Assembly: GCF_000421605.1 (NCBI RefSeq)
Contig: NZ_ATXI01000005.1
Coordinates: 1-64,000 of the forward strand
DNA from: Thermodesulfobacterium thermophilum DSM 1276
GTDB taxonomy: Bacteria > Desulfobacterota > Thermodesulfobacteria > Thermodesulfobacteriales > Thermodesulfobacteriaceae
Reading direction: 5' to 3'
Length of the DNA: 64,000 bases
Of the stretch, positions 26,176 to 34,498 are shown one piece after another (positions within the stretch are counted from its first letter, which is position 1; the number at the start of each line of letters is the position of its first letter). The notes under the pieces are model-generated. The model saw only the letters and a program-made list of their open reading frames with translations. It did no database searches and had not been told where the DNA came from. The position numbers were made by a program, and so were the translations under genes.

Positions 26176-27198
26176 TTAATTATTGAAACTCTGGACTACT
26201 AAATAACCATACACTAAATAACAGATCCCTGAAATTATAAAAAGATAAACAGGAATTTTTTTAAAAAGGTTTAAAAAGAGGACATAGAGAATCCCTAAGG
26301 ATATGGCAATTATCGCTGAAGTCAAAGCTAATCCTTCTACTATCCAATCGGTGAAAAGAAGACCTACGCTTACAGGAAAGGTTGACTGAAAAACCATAGC
26401 TCCGGTCATGTTTCCCAGAGCTAAAACGTCTCTCCCTCTTAAAGTCCAAATCAGGCTGTTAAATTTTTCAGGAAGTTCAGTAGCGATAGGAGCTACTAAA
26501 AGGGCAAAAAGAAGAGGGTCTAATCCCCAAGAATGAGATAAAACCTCTAATTTTTCTACGAAAAGATGTGCACCCTTTACCATCAGGATAAGGGCTAAAA
26601 CTACCTGAACTGACGAAAAAAACACCACATTACCCTTGGTAGGGTTTTTAATCTTTAGTATTTTTTCTAAATACAGTTTTTCTTCTGATTCAACTTCCAA
26701 ACTTTCTGCCCGAAAGGTAAAGAAAAGATAGATAAAATAGTTAATCAACAGTAATAAACCGATGATGTAATGCATAAAACGGGTGTTTTCAAAGAAAAAG
26801 GGAAAAAAGATAGCCAAGGAATAACTAATTAGAAAGAAAGTAAAATCTCTTTTAAAAGTTTTAGGTTCAAGATACACCTGTAAAACCTTTCTTCTTTTTA
26901 AAAGATAGCTCAAAAAAACCCCTATACCTACGAGAAACAATCCAGCAGTAACTAACATAAAAGGAGCTCCTAAAATCGCTCCTATGCCTATAGAAGAACC
27001 TCCTTCTCCTTTGTACATAAGGATGGCTACTAAGGGAATAATGGTTTCTGGAAGAGCTGTCCCTACGGCTGCAAGTACACTGCCTACCACTGCTTGGGAT
27101 AAAGAAAGGGCTTTGCCTAAATTTTCAACCCCGTTAGTAAAGATCTCTGCACAAAACAATATGATTAAAAGTGATAACACTAACAAAATTATGTCCAT
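26176..27198 (-). CDS. CaCA superfamily sodium/calcium-type exchanger
   Basis: The 340-residue inner-membrane protein has about ten hydrophobic segments. Two inverted alpha-repeats are visible: VGSVLAAVGTALPETIIPLVA near residues 38-58 and LFALLVAPIATELPEKFNSLI near 230-250, both carrying the conserved ...LPE... motif. A hydrophilic loop with ESEEKLYLEK sits between the halves. The ion pair cannot be assigned from sequence. It lies between a universal stress gene and folC in a tight operon. Confidence 0.85.
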   Translation of the reverse strand: MDIILLVLSLLIILFCAEIFTNGVENLGKALSLSQAVVGSVLAAVGTALPETIIPLVAILMYKGEGGSSIGIGAILGAPFMLVTAGLFLVGIGVFLSYLLKRRKVLQVYLEPKTFKRDFTFFLISYSLAIFFPFFFENTRFMHYIIGLLLLINYFIYLFFTFRAESLEVESEEKLYLEKILKIKNPTKGNVVFFSSVQVVLALILMVKGAHLFVEKLEVLSHSWGLDPLLFALLVAPIATELPEKFNSLIWTLRGRDVLALGNMTGAMVFQSTFPVSVGLLFTDWIVEGLALTSAIIAISLGILYVLFLNLFKKIPVYLFIISGICYLVYGYLVVQSFNN

Positions 27199-27213
27199 AT
27201 TCCAAGACCCTTT

Positions 27214-28074
27214 CTATAAAACTTGATCCACTATTAAAATAGGTACTTCAACCTTTCTTACCACCTCTCGGGCAATAGAACCTAAACCTTTTTTAACCAT
27301 TTTACCTTTTTTTCCCATGATTAACAGGTCGATTGGTTGTTTTTTGACAAACTCTTCTATTTTTTCAAGCCTGTTACCTACCATTATTTCAAACTTTATT
27401 TTTTGGACAAAATCTTTTTCATCACTAAAGTTTGCTATGAGTGTTTTCCATAAAGCATATTTTTGTTCTCTTTCTTCTTTAATAAAATCTGAGGTTAATA
27501 CAGGTTTTTTTAGAAAATCAGGAGGTTGTATTACATTTAGGCATGATATTTCTAACACGTCTTTTTTGCTTAAAAGAGAAGCCATTTTTAGACAAGATTC
27601 ACTTGTTTCAGAAAAATCTATAAGACAACCTAATCTTTGGATCTTGGTAAGAGGATTTTCTTTAACCACTAAGAAATTACAGTTAAGCCTTTCGATCATT
27701 TTCTCCGCGGTAGGAACTTTTAGAAAATGAGGTACATACCCTAAAACTACTACAAAGGGTTTGACCTGCTCGATAAAATTGGTAAGGGAATACCAAAAGT
27801 TACCTAAAATGACTTTAGTCTGAAAAGTAAATCGTTTTTTGAATTTTTCGTCTAAATAGGAACTAACAAGTTCCTTTAAATCTTGGTCTAACTTTTGTTT
27901 TTCCTTTTCTAAATAAGGTTGAAGGTAGGCAGGAGGAGTTAGAAAGTATTCGATGGCATGAAAAAGTATGATGTTAGAAACCTCTGGCAAATGGTCAGCC
28001 AAGAAAAGGCCAGAGGTTATCACATTTGGGGTTAACTTTTTAAAGTCTATGGCTAAAGCTATGGTTAAACTCAT
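27214..28074 (-). CDS. universal stress protein (tandem UspA-like)
   Basis: The 286-residue protein looks like two UspA domains. The C-terminal domain (about 145-286) keeps LGCLIDFSETSESCLKMA and the nucleotide-binding tail MGKKGKMVKKGLGSIAREV, matching Gx2Gx9G(S/T), so ATP binding is plausible. The N-terminal domain is diverged. It lies 15 bp from the exchanger gene and 18 bp from the BCAM0308-family gene, in one operon. Confidence 0.85.
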   Translation of the reverse strand: MSLTIALAIDFKKLTPNVITSGLFLADHLPEVSNIILFHAIEYFLTPPAYLQPYLEKEKQKLDQDLKELVSSYLDEKFKKRFTFQTKVILGNFWYSLTNFIEQVKPFVVVLGYVPHFLKVPTAEKMIERLNCNFLVVKENPLTKIQRLGCLIDFSETSESCLKMASLLSKKDVLEISCLNVIQPPDFLKKPVLTSDFIKEEREQKYALWKTLIANFSDEKDFVQKIKFEIMVGNRLEKIEEFVKKQPIDLLIMGKKGKMVKKGLGSIAREVVRKVEVPILIVDQVL

Positions 28075-28092
28075 GACTTTTTGTCCTAAAAT

Positions 28093-28605
28093 TTATTTGT
28101 CTCTGTGCCAGTAAACTCTTACCAATTTATCACCTTTGGACCATTTAAATTCTAAATTTCCTTTATAGGCTCTGTAAAGAGCCCTTCCAAGTCTTTGAGC
28201 TAAATGGTCGGTGGTGGTCTCTATGACAGTTGTTCCGTCTTCTTCGTTTATGTTGATAATTTGATGGAGGGGATTAATGTTGCGAGCTCTTTCATACTCA
28301 TTGTTTAACAATTTCATGATATCCCCTCTATGAGATTCCCAAAAACCACCTGAAATATAAAGGTATCCCATAGCATACTGTTCTATAGCCTTTTTACAAC
28401 CTGGGCATATAAGCTGCGGAACTGTATCAATTTCTTTTAATTCTTCGTATAAATCTTCATCTATAACCCACCTTTTATCTTTAAACACCGCTTTACATCT
28501 GGGACAGATGGCCTCCCCTGCAGGAGCCTCTTTCATTGCGTAAGGGTCTTCAGTGGTCTCAAAAACATGCGTATGTTTTATCCATTTATCCCCTTTTTTA
28601 CTCAT
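28093..28605 (-). CDS. BCAM0308 family zinc-ribbon protein
   Basis: The 170-residue protein carries two CxxC pairs, ICPRCKAVFKDKRW (about 34-47) and ICPGCKKAIEQYAMGYL (about 68-84), followed by a HRGDIMKLLNNEYERA segment and a C-terminal TTTDHLAQRLGRALYRAYKG. This order fits the BCAM0308 family, whose members have two zinc ribbons and no settled function. It is first in an operon with a universal stress protein, which suggests stress-linked expression. It has a consensus promoter and a GGGAGGG ribosome site. Confidence 0.8.
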   Translation of the reverse strand: MSKKGDKWIKHTHVFETTEDPYAMKEAPAGEAICPRCKAVFKDKRWVIDEDLYEELKEIDTVPQLICPGCKKAIEQYAMGYLYISGGFWESHRGDIMKLLNNEYERARNINPLHQIININEEDGTTVIETTTDHLAQRLGRALYRAYKGNLEFKWSKGDKLVRVYWHRDK

Positions 28606-28642
28606 ATACCCTCCCTTTTTTTGAAATTTCTTCCCTTTTAAA

Positions 28643-28671
28643 ATTATAAGTTCTTATAAAGACATTGTCAA
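28643..28671 (-). promoter_or_regulatory. consensus promoter of the BCAM0308-usp-exchanger-folC operon
   Basis: On the minus strand TTGACA (28671-28666) and TATAAT (28648-28643) are separated by exactly 17 bp. This is the best sigma-70 match in the window. Confidence 0.85.
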
Positions 28672-28808
28672 CAAAATATTTTTCAGCAAACAACATGGTT
28701 TAAAAACTATGGATAGTGGTAGTGTTTCATTAGTTGTGTTTAAATTTTAGGGGTAAGGGCTTCCTTTCCTGGTAAAAAGGATAAAGGTAAAAATGATAAA
28801 TCTAAATT

Positions 28809-28958
28809 CAAATCAATTTAGAGAGGCTAATGAAGGATATCTCGATGAGAGCTAAGGTAATAGAGGTATTTTCAGGGGTGGATTCAGTTTATAAGGTGGT
28901 ATATTGGGTATGGTTGGATGTTGGAGGATATATAACTTACCAATTTAAAAAACTATGA
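28809..28958 (+). pseudogene. IS256-family transposase remnant, extreme C-terminus
   Basis: An open stretch ends at TGA 28956-28958 and reads NLERLMKDISMRAKVIEVF, then SVDS-like GVDSVYKVVYWVWLDV. This matches the C-terminal end of IS256 transposases (LER...KxI..R.KVIxxFP...S..KL.Y). Only about 45 residues remain. There is no start region or DDE part. The fragment has the same orientation as the 5' transposase piece at 1-487, but I cannot show they came from one element. The rest of the gap (28672-28808) shows nothing else that I recognise. Confidence 0.6.
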
Positions 28959-28986
28959 TTGACTTTTAAACTTTATCTATTAAATT
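28959..28986 (+). promoter_or_regulatory. possible promoter of the 29051 gene
   Basis: TTGACT (28959-28964) and TAAATT (28981-28986) are 16 bp apart. If used, transcription would start close to 28993, which makes the 28994-29050 segment a short 5' leader. Confidence 0.45.
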
Positions 28987-28995
28987 TACTGTTAT

Positions 28996-29034
28996 GGCTT
29001 ATCGATGGCTCCCACCATCGAAAAATCATAAGCC
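28996..29034 (+). promoter_or_regulatory. nested hairpin in the leader of the 29051 gene
   Basis: Outer arms GGCTTAT (28996-29002) and ATAAGCC (29028-29034) enclose inner arms CGATGG (29003-29008) and CCATCG (29015-29020), with a 6-nt loop. It ends 6 bp before the GGAGGG ribosome site at 29041-29046. Possible roles are translational control or mRNA stability. It could instead encode 19 extra residues if translation starts at the ATG at 28994, which has no ribosome site. Confidence 0.4.
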
Positions 29035-29050
29035 GTTATGGGAGGGAAAA

Positions 29051-29482
29051 ATGGTTGATAGGATAGAGCTTGAAAATGGGTTAACTTTAGAAATATGGGA
29101 TTATTCAAGACGACTGGCTGGGGATAGATGGTTGGTAGGGCTTTTAATCCAGGTAGGGGTTTCTCCTGAAAAGGAAGACTTTGCTAACGAAACTTATTAT
29201 AAACTTTTTATGGAAAAAACCGACGGAAAGGTATACTACCGCTACAGAAAAGAAAGACATTTCGTACCTGAGGACCAAATTAATCAACTTTTTTCAACGA
29301 TGAAAGAAGGATTTTTAAACGTAGCCCTTCCTTACCTTTCTCATCCAGAATTCAAAGAAAGATTGATAAAACATGAGGTAGACCTTTTTCAGAAAAAGAT
29401 GGATTGGGAAAGGTCGATACAGGAAAAAGACGCAGAAACAGAACGTTTAGAAGAGATTTGGAAAGAAAAAGACATATACTAA
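29051..29482 (+). CDS. hypothetical protein, soluble, 143 residues
   Basis: I do not recognise a named family. The protein starts MVDRIELENGLTLEIWDYSRR, has a mixed alpha/beta middle (AGDRWLVGLLIQVGV, YYRYRKERHFV) and ends in a charged coiled-coil-like helix (DWERSIQEKDAETERLEEIWKEK). No signal peptide or membrane segment is present. I chose ATG 29051 because GGAGGG lies 4 bp upstream. An in-frame ATG at 28994 would add 19 residues but lacks a ribosome site and falls in a hairpin. The 3' end overlaps the end of the convergent mtgA by 4 bp. Confidence 0.7.
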   Translation: MVDRIELENGLTLEIWDYSRRLAGDRWLVGLLIQVGVSPEKEDFANETYYKLFMEKTDGKVYYRYRKERHFVPEDQINQLFSTMKEGFLNVALPYLSHPEFKERLIKHEVDLFQKKMDWERSIQEKDAETERLEEIWKEKDIY

Positions 29483-30357
29483 GGATTTTCCGTCTTTTTT
29501 TCTTCTGTATTAGAATCTGGCTGAGGGATTTCTCTTAAAGGAGATTGTTCAGACCCAGGCGTTAAGGTAGGTCTATTAGGCGTGTCCTCAGGTTTTTCAG
29601 GTTGATTAGGTGTAGGCTCAGGTTCGGTAATGTCTTCTGTGTCTTTTTCTACGTCTTGATATTCCTCTTTGATGATACCTCTTTTTTTCATGATAAAGTA
29701 GATCAATCTACTTCTTTTTTCGACATATGGTTGATGCTTTAAAGGGTTATATTTTAAAGGATTAGGAAGCACAGCCACCAACCTGGCTGCTTCCCAAGGA
29801 GTAAGATATTTAGCACTTTTTCCGTAGTAATGTCTGGCTGCTGCTTCGGCTCCAAAGATACCCTCTCCCCATTCAGCTACATTTAGATAAAGTTCTAAAA
29901 TGCGTTTTTTAGATAAAGTGTTTTCAAGCCTTATGGTAAGGATGGCTTCTTGAATTTTTCTTATAGGATTTTTAGAAGGACTTAGGTAAAGATTTTTAGC
30001 AAGCTGCTGAGAGATGGTACTTCCTCCATATTTAAGCTTTCCCTCTTTTAGGTTTTTCTCCAAGGCCTTTTTTATACCATCAAAATCAAAACCTTCATGT
30101 TTATAAAATTTGTCATCTTCTCCGATTAACACAGCTTTGACTAAGTAAGGAGAGATGTGGTTTAAAGGAACTCAAATCTGTTTTATTTGAACCTTTTTTC
30201 CTTCTTTTTCCCATTGTTTCATGCGGTATTTCATCATAGCGGTAAGCTTAGGATTTTGGGTTTTTAGAGAAGACACATCAACCAAAAGAGGATATCCTAT
30301 CAGATAAAATAAAAAGGCTGCAACAAATACAAAAAAGATAAGTTTTAAGGTTTTCAT
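29479..30357 (-). pseudogene. mtgA: monofunctional peptidoglycan glycosyltransferase interrupted by in-frame TGA
   Basis: The reading frame is continuous from ATG 30357 to 29479 except for one TGA at 30174-30172. Residues 1-61 carry a membrane anchor (about 5-26) and the family's N-terminal region. The family expects Trp (TGG) at the stop position, before VPLNHISPYLVKAV. After it the GT51 domain is complete: IGEDDKFYKHEGFDF with the catalytic Glu, then GGSTISQQLAKNLYL, ELYLNVAEWG and GAEAAARHYYG. The C-terminus has an unusual Pro/Glu-rich tail of about 60 residues. A TGG-to-TGA change or a sequencing error explains it; a GTG restart at 30132 would give a protein without its membrane anchor. 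Confidence 0.85.
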
Positions 30358-30408
30358 GGTTTTATAATTATATGATAAAATGGTAAAAAAAACAAAAGGG
30401 AGGGCAAG

Positions 30409-31632
30409 ATGGAGTTGGTTGAAAAACTAATCAAAAAGGGAGATGCTAAGATCGTAAAAGTGGTACTTGACGGAATAGGAGATTTGCCTGTGAAAGACGG
30501 AAAAACCCCTTTAGAGTTAGCTTATACCCCTAATCTTGACCAGTTGGCTAAAAAATCAGCCACAGGCCTTCATATTCCTGTAGATTATGGGATTACCCCA
30601 GGTAGTGGTCCAGGACATCTTGGGATTTTTGGTTATGACCCCTCTCAAGTTACTATAGGAAGAGGTGTATTAGAAGCTTTAGGTGTAGGAATAGAATTAA
30701 AAGATATAGATGTAGCTGTTAGAGGTAATTTCGCTACGGTGGAGTATCAAAACCAAAATCCTATCGTAATAGATAGAAGGGCAGGGAGGATTCCTACTGA
30801 GGAGAATCAAAGGTTAATTGCCAAACTTTCCGAAAAAATAAAAAACATAGATGGTGTTGAGGTAATTTTAAAATCAGGAATGGAACACCGATTTGTGGTG
30901 GTTTTTAGGTTTCAAGAAAAGCTTTCAGATTTGGTAAATAAACTAAACGATACAGACCCTCAAGTTTTAGGAAAACCTCCTATCCCGGTTTCTTCTCCTT
31001 ATCCAGAGCTTAAAAAAGTAGTAGAGGTTGTCTCTAAGTTTATCGATCAAGCCTCTGAAATCTTAAAAGATGAACCTAAGGCCAATTACGTCTTGCTGAG
31101 AGGTTTTTCTGTAAAACCTGACCTTCCAACCTTACAACAAAGGTTTGGTATAAACCCATGTTGTATAGCAACCTATCCTATGTATAAAGGACTTGCAAGC
31201 CTTGTAGGTATGAAAGTAGTTCCTGTTAAAGGGACAGACCTGAAAGATGAAATCCAAGCTTTGAAAGAAGTTTGGGAAACTTACGACTACTTCTTTGTCC
31301 ATATAAAAAAGACTGATTCTTACGGAGAAGATGGAAACGCTGAGGCAAAAATTAAAACTATAGAGTCTTTTGATCAATACCTTCCCGAAATTTTAGACTT
31401 AAATCCCCAAGTACTTTGTATCACAGGAGACCACTCTACTCCATGTATTATGAAAGCCCATTCTTGGCATTCTGTACCTACCCTTATTTGGTCTCCCTAT
31501 GTCTTAGGGAATACCTCTGAAAGGTTTACAGAAAGAGAATGTCTGAAGGGAGAATTAGGTATATTTTATGCTTATAAACTGATGCCTCTGCTTTTGGCTC
31601 ACGCTGGGCGGCTAAAAAAATTTGGGGCCTAA
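30409..31632 (+). CDS. apgM: 2,3-bisphosphoglycerate-independent phosphoglycerate mutase, archaeal type
   Basis: The 407-residue alkaline-phosphatase-superfamily enzyme interconverts 3- and 2-phosphoglycerate. KVVLDGIGDLP near residues 18-28 gives the first metal aspartate. TPGSGPGHLGIFGYDP near 63-78 contains the phosphate-accepting Ser region. The late CITGDHSTPCIMKAHSWHSVP supplies the remaining Asp/His metal ligands. It is distinct from the bacterial GpmI type and is common in archaea and some deep-branching bacteria. It has GGGAGGG before its ATG, and only 51 bp separate it from the divergent mtgA. Confidence 0.94.
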   Translation: MELVEKLIKKGDAKIVKVVLDGIGDLPVKDGKTPLELAYTPNLDQLAKKSATGLHIPVDYGITPGSGPGHLGIFGYDPSQVTIGRGVLEALGVGIELKDIDVAVRGNFATVEYQNQNPIVIDRRAGRIPTEENQRLIAKLSEKIKNIDGVEVILKSGMEHRFVVVFRFQEKLSDLVNKLNDTDPQVLGKPPIPVSSPYPELKKVVEVVSKFIDQASEILKDEPKANYVLLRGFSVKPDLPTLQQRFGINPCCIATYPMYKGLASLVGMKVVPVKGTDLKDEIQALKEVWETYDYFFVHIKKTDSYGEDGNAEAKIKTIESFDQYLPEILDLNPQVLCITGDHSTPCIMKAHSWHSVPTLIWSPYVLGNTSERFTERECLKGELGIFYAYKLMPLLLAHAGRLKKFGA

Positions 31633-31645
31633 TTATTAAAATGAT

Positions 31646-31673
31646 ATTGACAAATGTAGAATCAGGGTTATAT
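31646..31673 (+). promoter_or_regulatory. possible promoter of the nickel ECF operon
   Basis: A TTGACA begins near 31648 and a TATATC box lies about 16 bp further on, ahead of the AAAAGGAGG ribosome site before ATG 31715. No NikR-like palindrome and no cobalamin riboswitch are visible in this 80-bp gap. Confidence 0.5.
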
Positions 31674-31714
31674 CTATCCATTGTAGTTACTAATTTAAAA
31701 AAAGGAGGTTTAAA

Positions 31715-32512
31715 ATGCTAAAATTTTTAAAAAATGTAATTTTAAGCACATCTATTGTAATGCTAAGTGCTACTTTTTCATCTGCTCATTTTGTGGTGTT
31801 AAAGCCCGATACAGACAACGTGGTTGATAAGAAGAAGCCAGTTAGAGTTGAAGCCTTGTTTACCCATCCTATGGAAGGTGGGCCTCACATGGATTTTAAG
31901 ATTAAAAAAAGTGAACTTTTTGAAGAAGGCAAAAGATACCCTGTGGAATGGAAGGTAGAGTATATTCCTTCTTCTAAGGGAAGTAACAAAAAAGTACCTA
32001 AATATGTAACCAACTTAGGCCTTAACAAACCAGGTCTATATCAGTTATACGTAGATCCAGAGCCTTATTTTGAACCAGCAGAAGGTAAATATATTCAACA
32101 AATCACCAAAGTAGTTTTTTCCGCTTTTGGAAAAGAAAAAGGATGGGATGAACCTATTGGCCTAAAAACTGAGATCATCCCTCTGGTTAAACCTTTTGCC
32201 TTATGGGAGGGTAACTTGTTTAAAGGAAGGGTGTTGGTTGACGGAAAACCTGCAGCTAATGTAGAGGTTGAGGTGGAATATTTAAATACTCAAGGATTTA
32301 AAGCCCCTTATGACAGTTTGATTACCCAGGTAGTAAAAACCGACGAAAACGGTTATTTTGAGTATACACTGCCTTGGGAAGGATGGTGGGGTTTTTCCGC
32401 AATTACTGATGGAGGTACGATAAAAGGAGATGACGGAAAGGAATATCCTTTAGAATTGGATGCGGTTATTTGGGTAAAGGCCTATCCTAAGCCTAAGAAA
32501 GGTGGTAAATAA
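31715..32512 (+). CDS. nikK: DUF4198 periplasmic protein, NikK-like component of a nickel ECF importer
   Basis: The 265-residue protein has a Sec signal ending near [15 protein letters not shown]. The family is DUF4198, whose members are associated with nickel and cobalt transport. The mature N-terminus begins with His (AHFVV), and other conserved stretches include [14 protein letters not shown] and a C-terminal Ig-like carboxypeptidase-regulatory fold ([33 protein letters not shown]). It is directly followed by nikM (stop and start adjacent). A role in periplasmic nickel capture is inferred from context. Confidence 0.85.
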   Translation: MLKFLKNVILSTSIVMLSATFSSAHFVVLKPDTDNVVDKKKPVRVEALFTHPMEGGPHMDFKIKKSELFEEGKRYPVEWKVEYIPSSKGSNKKVPKYVTNLGLNKPGLYQLYVDPEPYFEPAEGKYIQQITKVVFSAFGKEKGWDEPIGLKTEIIPLVKPFALWEGNLFKGRVLVDGKPAANVEVEVEYLNTQGFKAPYDSLITQVVKTDENGYFEYTLPWEGWWGFSAITDGGTIKGDDGKEYPLELDAVIWVKAYPKPKKGGK

Positions 32513-33118
32513 ATGCATATTTCAGAGGGGGTTCTTTCCCCTCCTGTTTTGATAACAGGGTGGGGCTTAACGTTAATAGGTTTAACCATAGCCCTAAAAA
32601 AGCTTTCTCACAGAAAAATCTCAGAAGTAGCCGTGCTTTCAAGTGCCTTTTTTATCGCTTCTCTTATTCATGTGCCTATAGGGCCTTCAGCTGCACATTT
32701 AGTACTAAATGGGATGGTAGGGATACTCCTTGGCTGGAATTCTTTTGTGGCCATTTTTTTAGGTTTACTTCTTCAAGCCCTTTTTTTTCAATTCGGAGGT
32801 TTCACCACCTTAGGTATAAACACCTTTAATATGGCTTTCCCTGGTGTGATCTCTTACTACCTTTTAAAAAGATTTATCAGAGGAGAAAACCAAAAACTAT
32901 CTTTTATCTCTGGGTTCTTAGCTGGCTTTCTAAGTATGTTAGGAGCAGGATTTTTTACAGCGCTCTCTCTTTATCTCACAGAAAAAAAGTTTTTGATACT
33001 CTGTGAAACCCTTATCATAGCCCATATACCTATTGCCGTGGTAGAAGGTTTGGTAACAGGTTTTATCGTGGTTTATCTGTTAAAAATAAAACCAGAGGTG
33101 TTTAAAGATGAGGTTTAG
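32513..33118 (+). CDS. nikM: nickel/cobalt ECF transporter S-component
   Basis: The 201-residue CbiM/NikM-type membrane protein begins MHISEGVLSPP. The N-terminal amine and His2 bind the metal in characterised NikM/CbiM structures. Further signatures are HVPIGPSAAHLVLNGMVGILLGW and FGGFTTLGINTFNMAFPGV. About six membrane segments are present. The gene starts right after the nikK stop. The neighbouring DUF4198 and NikL-like genes favour nickel over cobalt. Confidence 0.93.
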   Translation: MHISEGVLSPPVLITGWGLTLIGLTIALKKLSHRKISEVAVLSSAFFIASLIHVPIGPSAAHLVLNGMVGILLGWNSFVAIFLGLLLQALFFQFGGFTTLGINTFNMAFPGVISYYLLKRFIRGENQKLSFISGFLAGFLSMLGAGFFTALSLYLTEKKFLILCETLIIAHIPIAVVEGLVTGFIVVYLLKIKPEVFKDEV

Positions 33119-33731
33119 ACTTATCTTGGGATTACTTTCTTTTTGGGTGTTATTTTTGTATAGCTATGGTTTCGCCCACAAGGTGAACCTATTTGTCTTT
33201 AGAGAAGGGGAAAAGGTTTCTGGAGAAGGATATTTTGCAAACGGTGCTCCCTGTATGAAATGTGCCATAGAAGTTTATACCCTGAAAGGTAAAAAATTAA
33301 CTCAGACCACAACCGATGAAAAGGGTAGGTTTGAAGTTAAGATAAAAGAAAAAGAACCTTTGTTGGTAAGGTTGATAGCAGGAGAAGGACATTTAGCAGA
33401 GGAAAAATTAGAAGGTTCTATAGAGGTAGCTTCAAATGATAAAACAAAAGAAAATTTAACAAAAAAAGAGAGGGTTGATCTACAAAACAAAAAAGATGTA
33501 GAGAACATAAAAATAAATAATTCAAAAAATGTAGAAATCGATAGAGAAATGTTAAAAGTGGTGGTTAAAGAGGTTCTATCTGAGGAGTTAAGTTCTTTTA
33601 AAGGAAATTTTTTGGAGTTGAAAAAGGACTTAAACAGAGTTAGGTTTCAGGACATCATCGGAGGTATAGGTTATATAATAGGGGTTTTAGGTTTGTTAGC
33701 TATGTTAAAAGCCAGAAAAGAGAAGGCTTAG
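33108..33731 (+). CDS. nikL: NikL/CbiN-like accessory membrane protein of the nickel ECF importer
   Basis: The 207-residue protein has a signal-type segment (about 5-24), a small periplasmic beta domain (HKVNLFVFREGEKVSGEGYF, then GAPCMKCAIEVY and TDEKGRFEV), a Lys/Asn-rich helical linker (about 105-165), and a C-terminal membrane helix (IIGGIGYIIGVLGLLAML). This is the NikL layout. The 11-bp overlap with nikM suggests coupled translation. NikL is needed together with NikM in studied systems. Confidence 0.82.
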   Translation: MRFRLILGLLSFWVLFLYSYGFAHKVNLFVFREGEKVSGEGYFANGAPCMKCAIEVYTLKGKKLTQTTTDEKGRFEVKIKEKEPLLVRLIAGEGHLAEEKLEGSIEVASNDKTKENLTKKERVDLQNKKDVENIKINNSKNVEIDREMLKVVVKEVLSEELSSFKGNFLELKKDLNRVRFQDIIGGIGYIIGVLGLLAMLKARKEKA

Positions 33732-33738
33732 ATTAAAA

Positions 33739-34482
33739 ATGCATTTAGAGGTTTTTGCAGAGGGAAGGTCTCTTTTACATATCCTTGACCCAAGGGTTAA
33801 AATCGTAAGTTTCACAGTTTTTGTAATCTTTTGTGTAGGTGCTAAGGGTTTTCTACCCCCCTTCGTTTATTTTCTTATTGGTTTTGGGCTTGTGTTTTTG
33901 GCAAAGCTTGAATTTAAAAAGGTATTAGCCCGTTTACTTCCGGCCAATGTTTTTTTGGTGTTCTTTTGGGTTTTACTTCCTTTTATGTATAAGTCAAACC
34001 CTTACCTTATAGAGACTCCTTATCTGAAGATTAGTGCTGAAGGGGTATATCAGGCTTTACTTATTACTTTAAAGTGTAATGCTATCTTGATGGCTACGAT
34101 TGCGTTACTTGGCACTTCAAATGTTTTTATGTTGGCTCACGCCATGCTTCATTTCAAGGTTCCTGCAAAACTTGTGACTGTATTTTTTGTTTTTTACCGA
34201 TATATCACCGTGCTGCACGAGGAGTATCTTAAAATCAAGAGGGCAGCATTAGCCAGAGGTTTTGTACCTAAAAACAGTCTTCAAACTTACAAAACCTATG
34301 GTTATCTGGTAGCTTTTCTTTTGATCAAAAGTTTTGAGAGGTCCGAAGAGGTTTACCGAGCGATGCTAGCTCGCGGATTTAAAGGTTTTTTCCCTGTTTT
34401 AAACCATTTTTATCTAAAACCTTTAGACCTGTTTTTTGGGTTCTTTTTTTTAACAGTTATCTTTTTAATTTTCTTTTTTTAA
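33739..34482 (+). CDS. nikQ: ECF transporter T-component
   Basis: The 247-residue CbiQ/NikQ-type transmembrane protein begins HLEVFAEGRSLLHILDPRVKIV and has five to six membrane helices. The two coupling motifs of the Ala-Arg-Gly type are present: AALARGF near residue 174 and AMLARGFKG near 213. These contact the ATPase. It follows nikL by 7 bp. Confidence 0.92.
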   Translation: MHLEVFAEGRSLLHILDPRVKIVSFTVFVIFCVGAKGFLPPFVYFLIGFGLVFLAKLEFKKVLARLLPANVFLVFFWVLLPFMYKSNPYLIETPYLKISAEGVYQALLITLKCNAILMATIALLGTSNVFMLAHAMLHFKVPAKLVTVFFVFYRYITVLHEEYLKIKRAALARGFVPKNSLQTYKTYGYLVAFLLIKSFERSEEVYRAMLARGFKGFFPVLNHFYLKPLDLFFGFFFLTVIFLIFFF

Positions 34483-34498
34483 GTATAATACCTTCTCT

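Noticed and set aside
30172-30174. TGA in mtgA as a selenocysteine codon
   Set aside because: MtgA has Trp, not Cys, at this place, and I see no selenocysteine insertion hairpin. A nonsense change from TGG is simpler.
31633-31714. Cobalamin riboswitch or NikR site before the nickel importer
   Set aside because: The gap is only 82 bp, with no B12-box-like or NikR-like palindrome visible.
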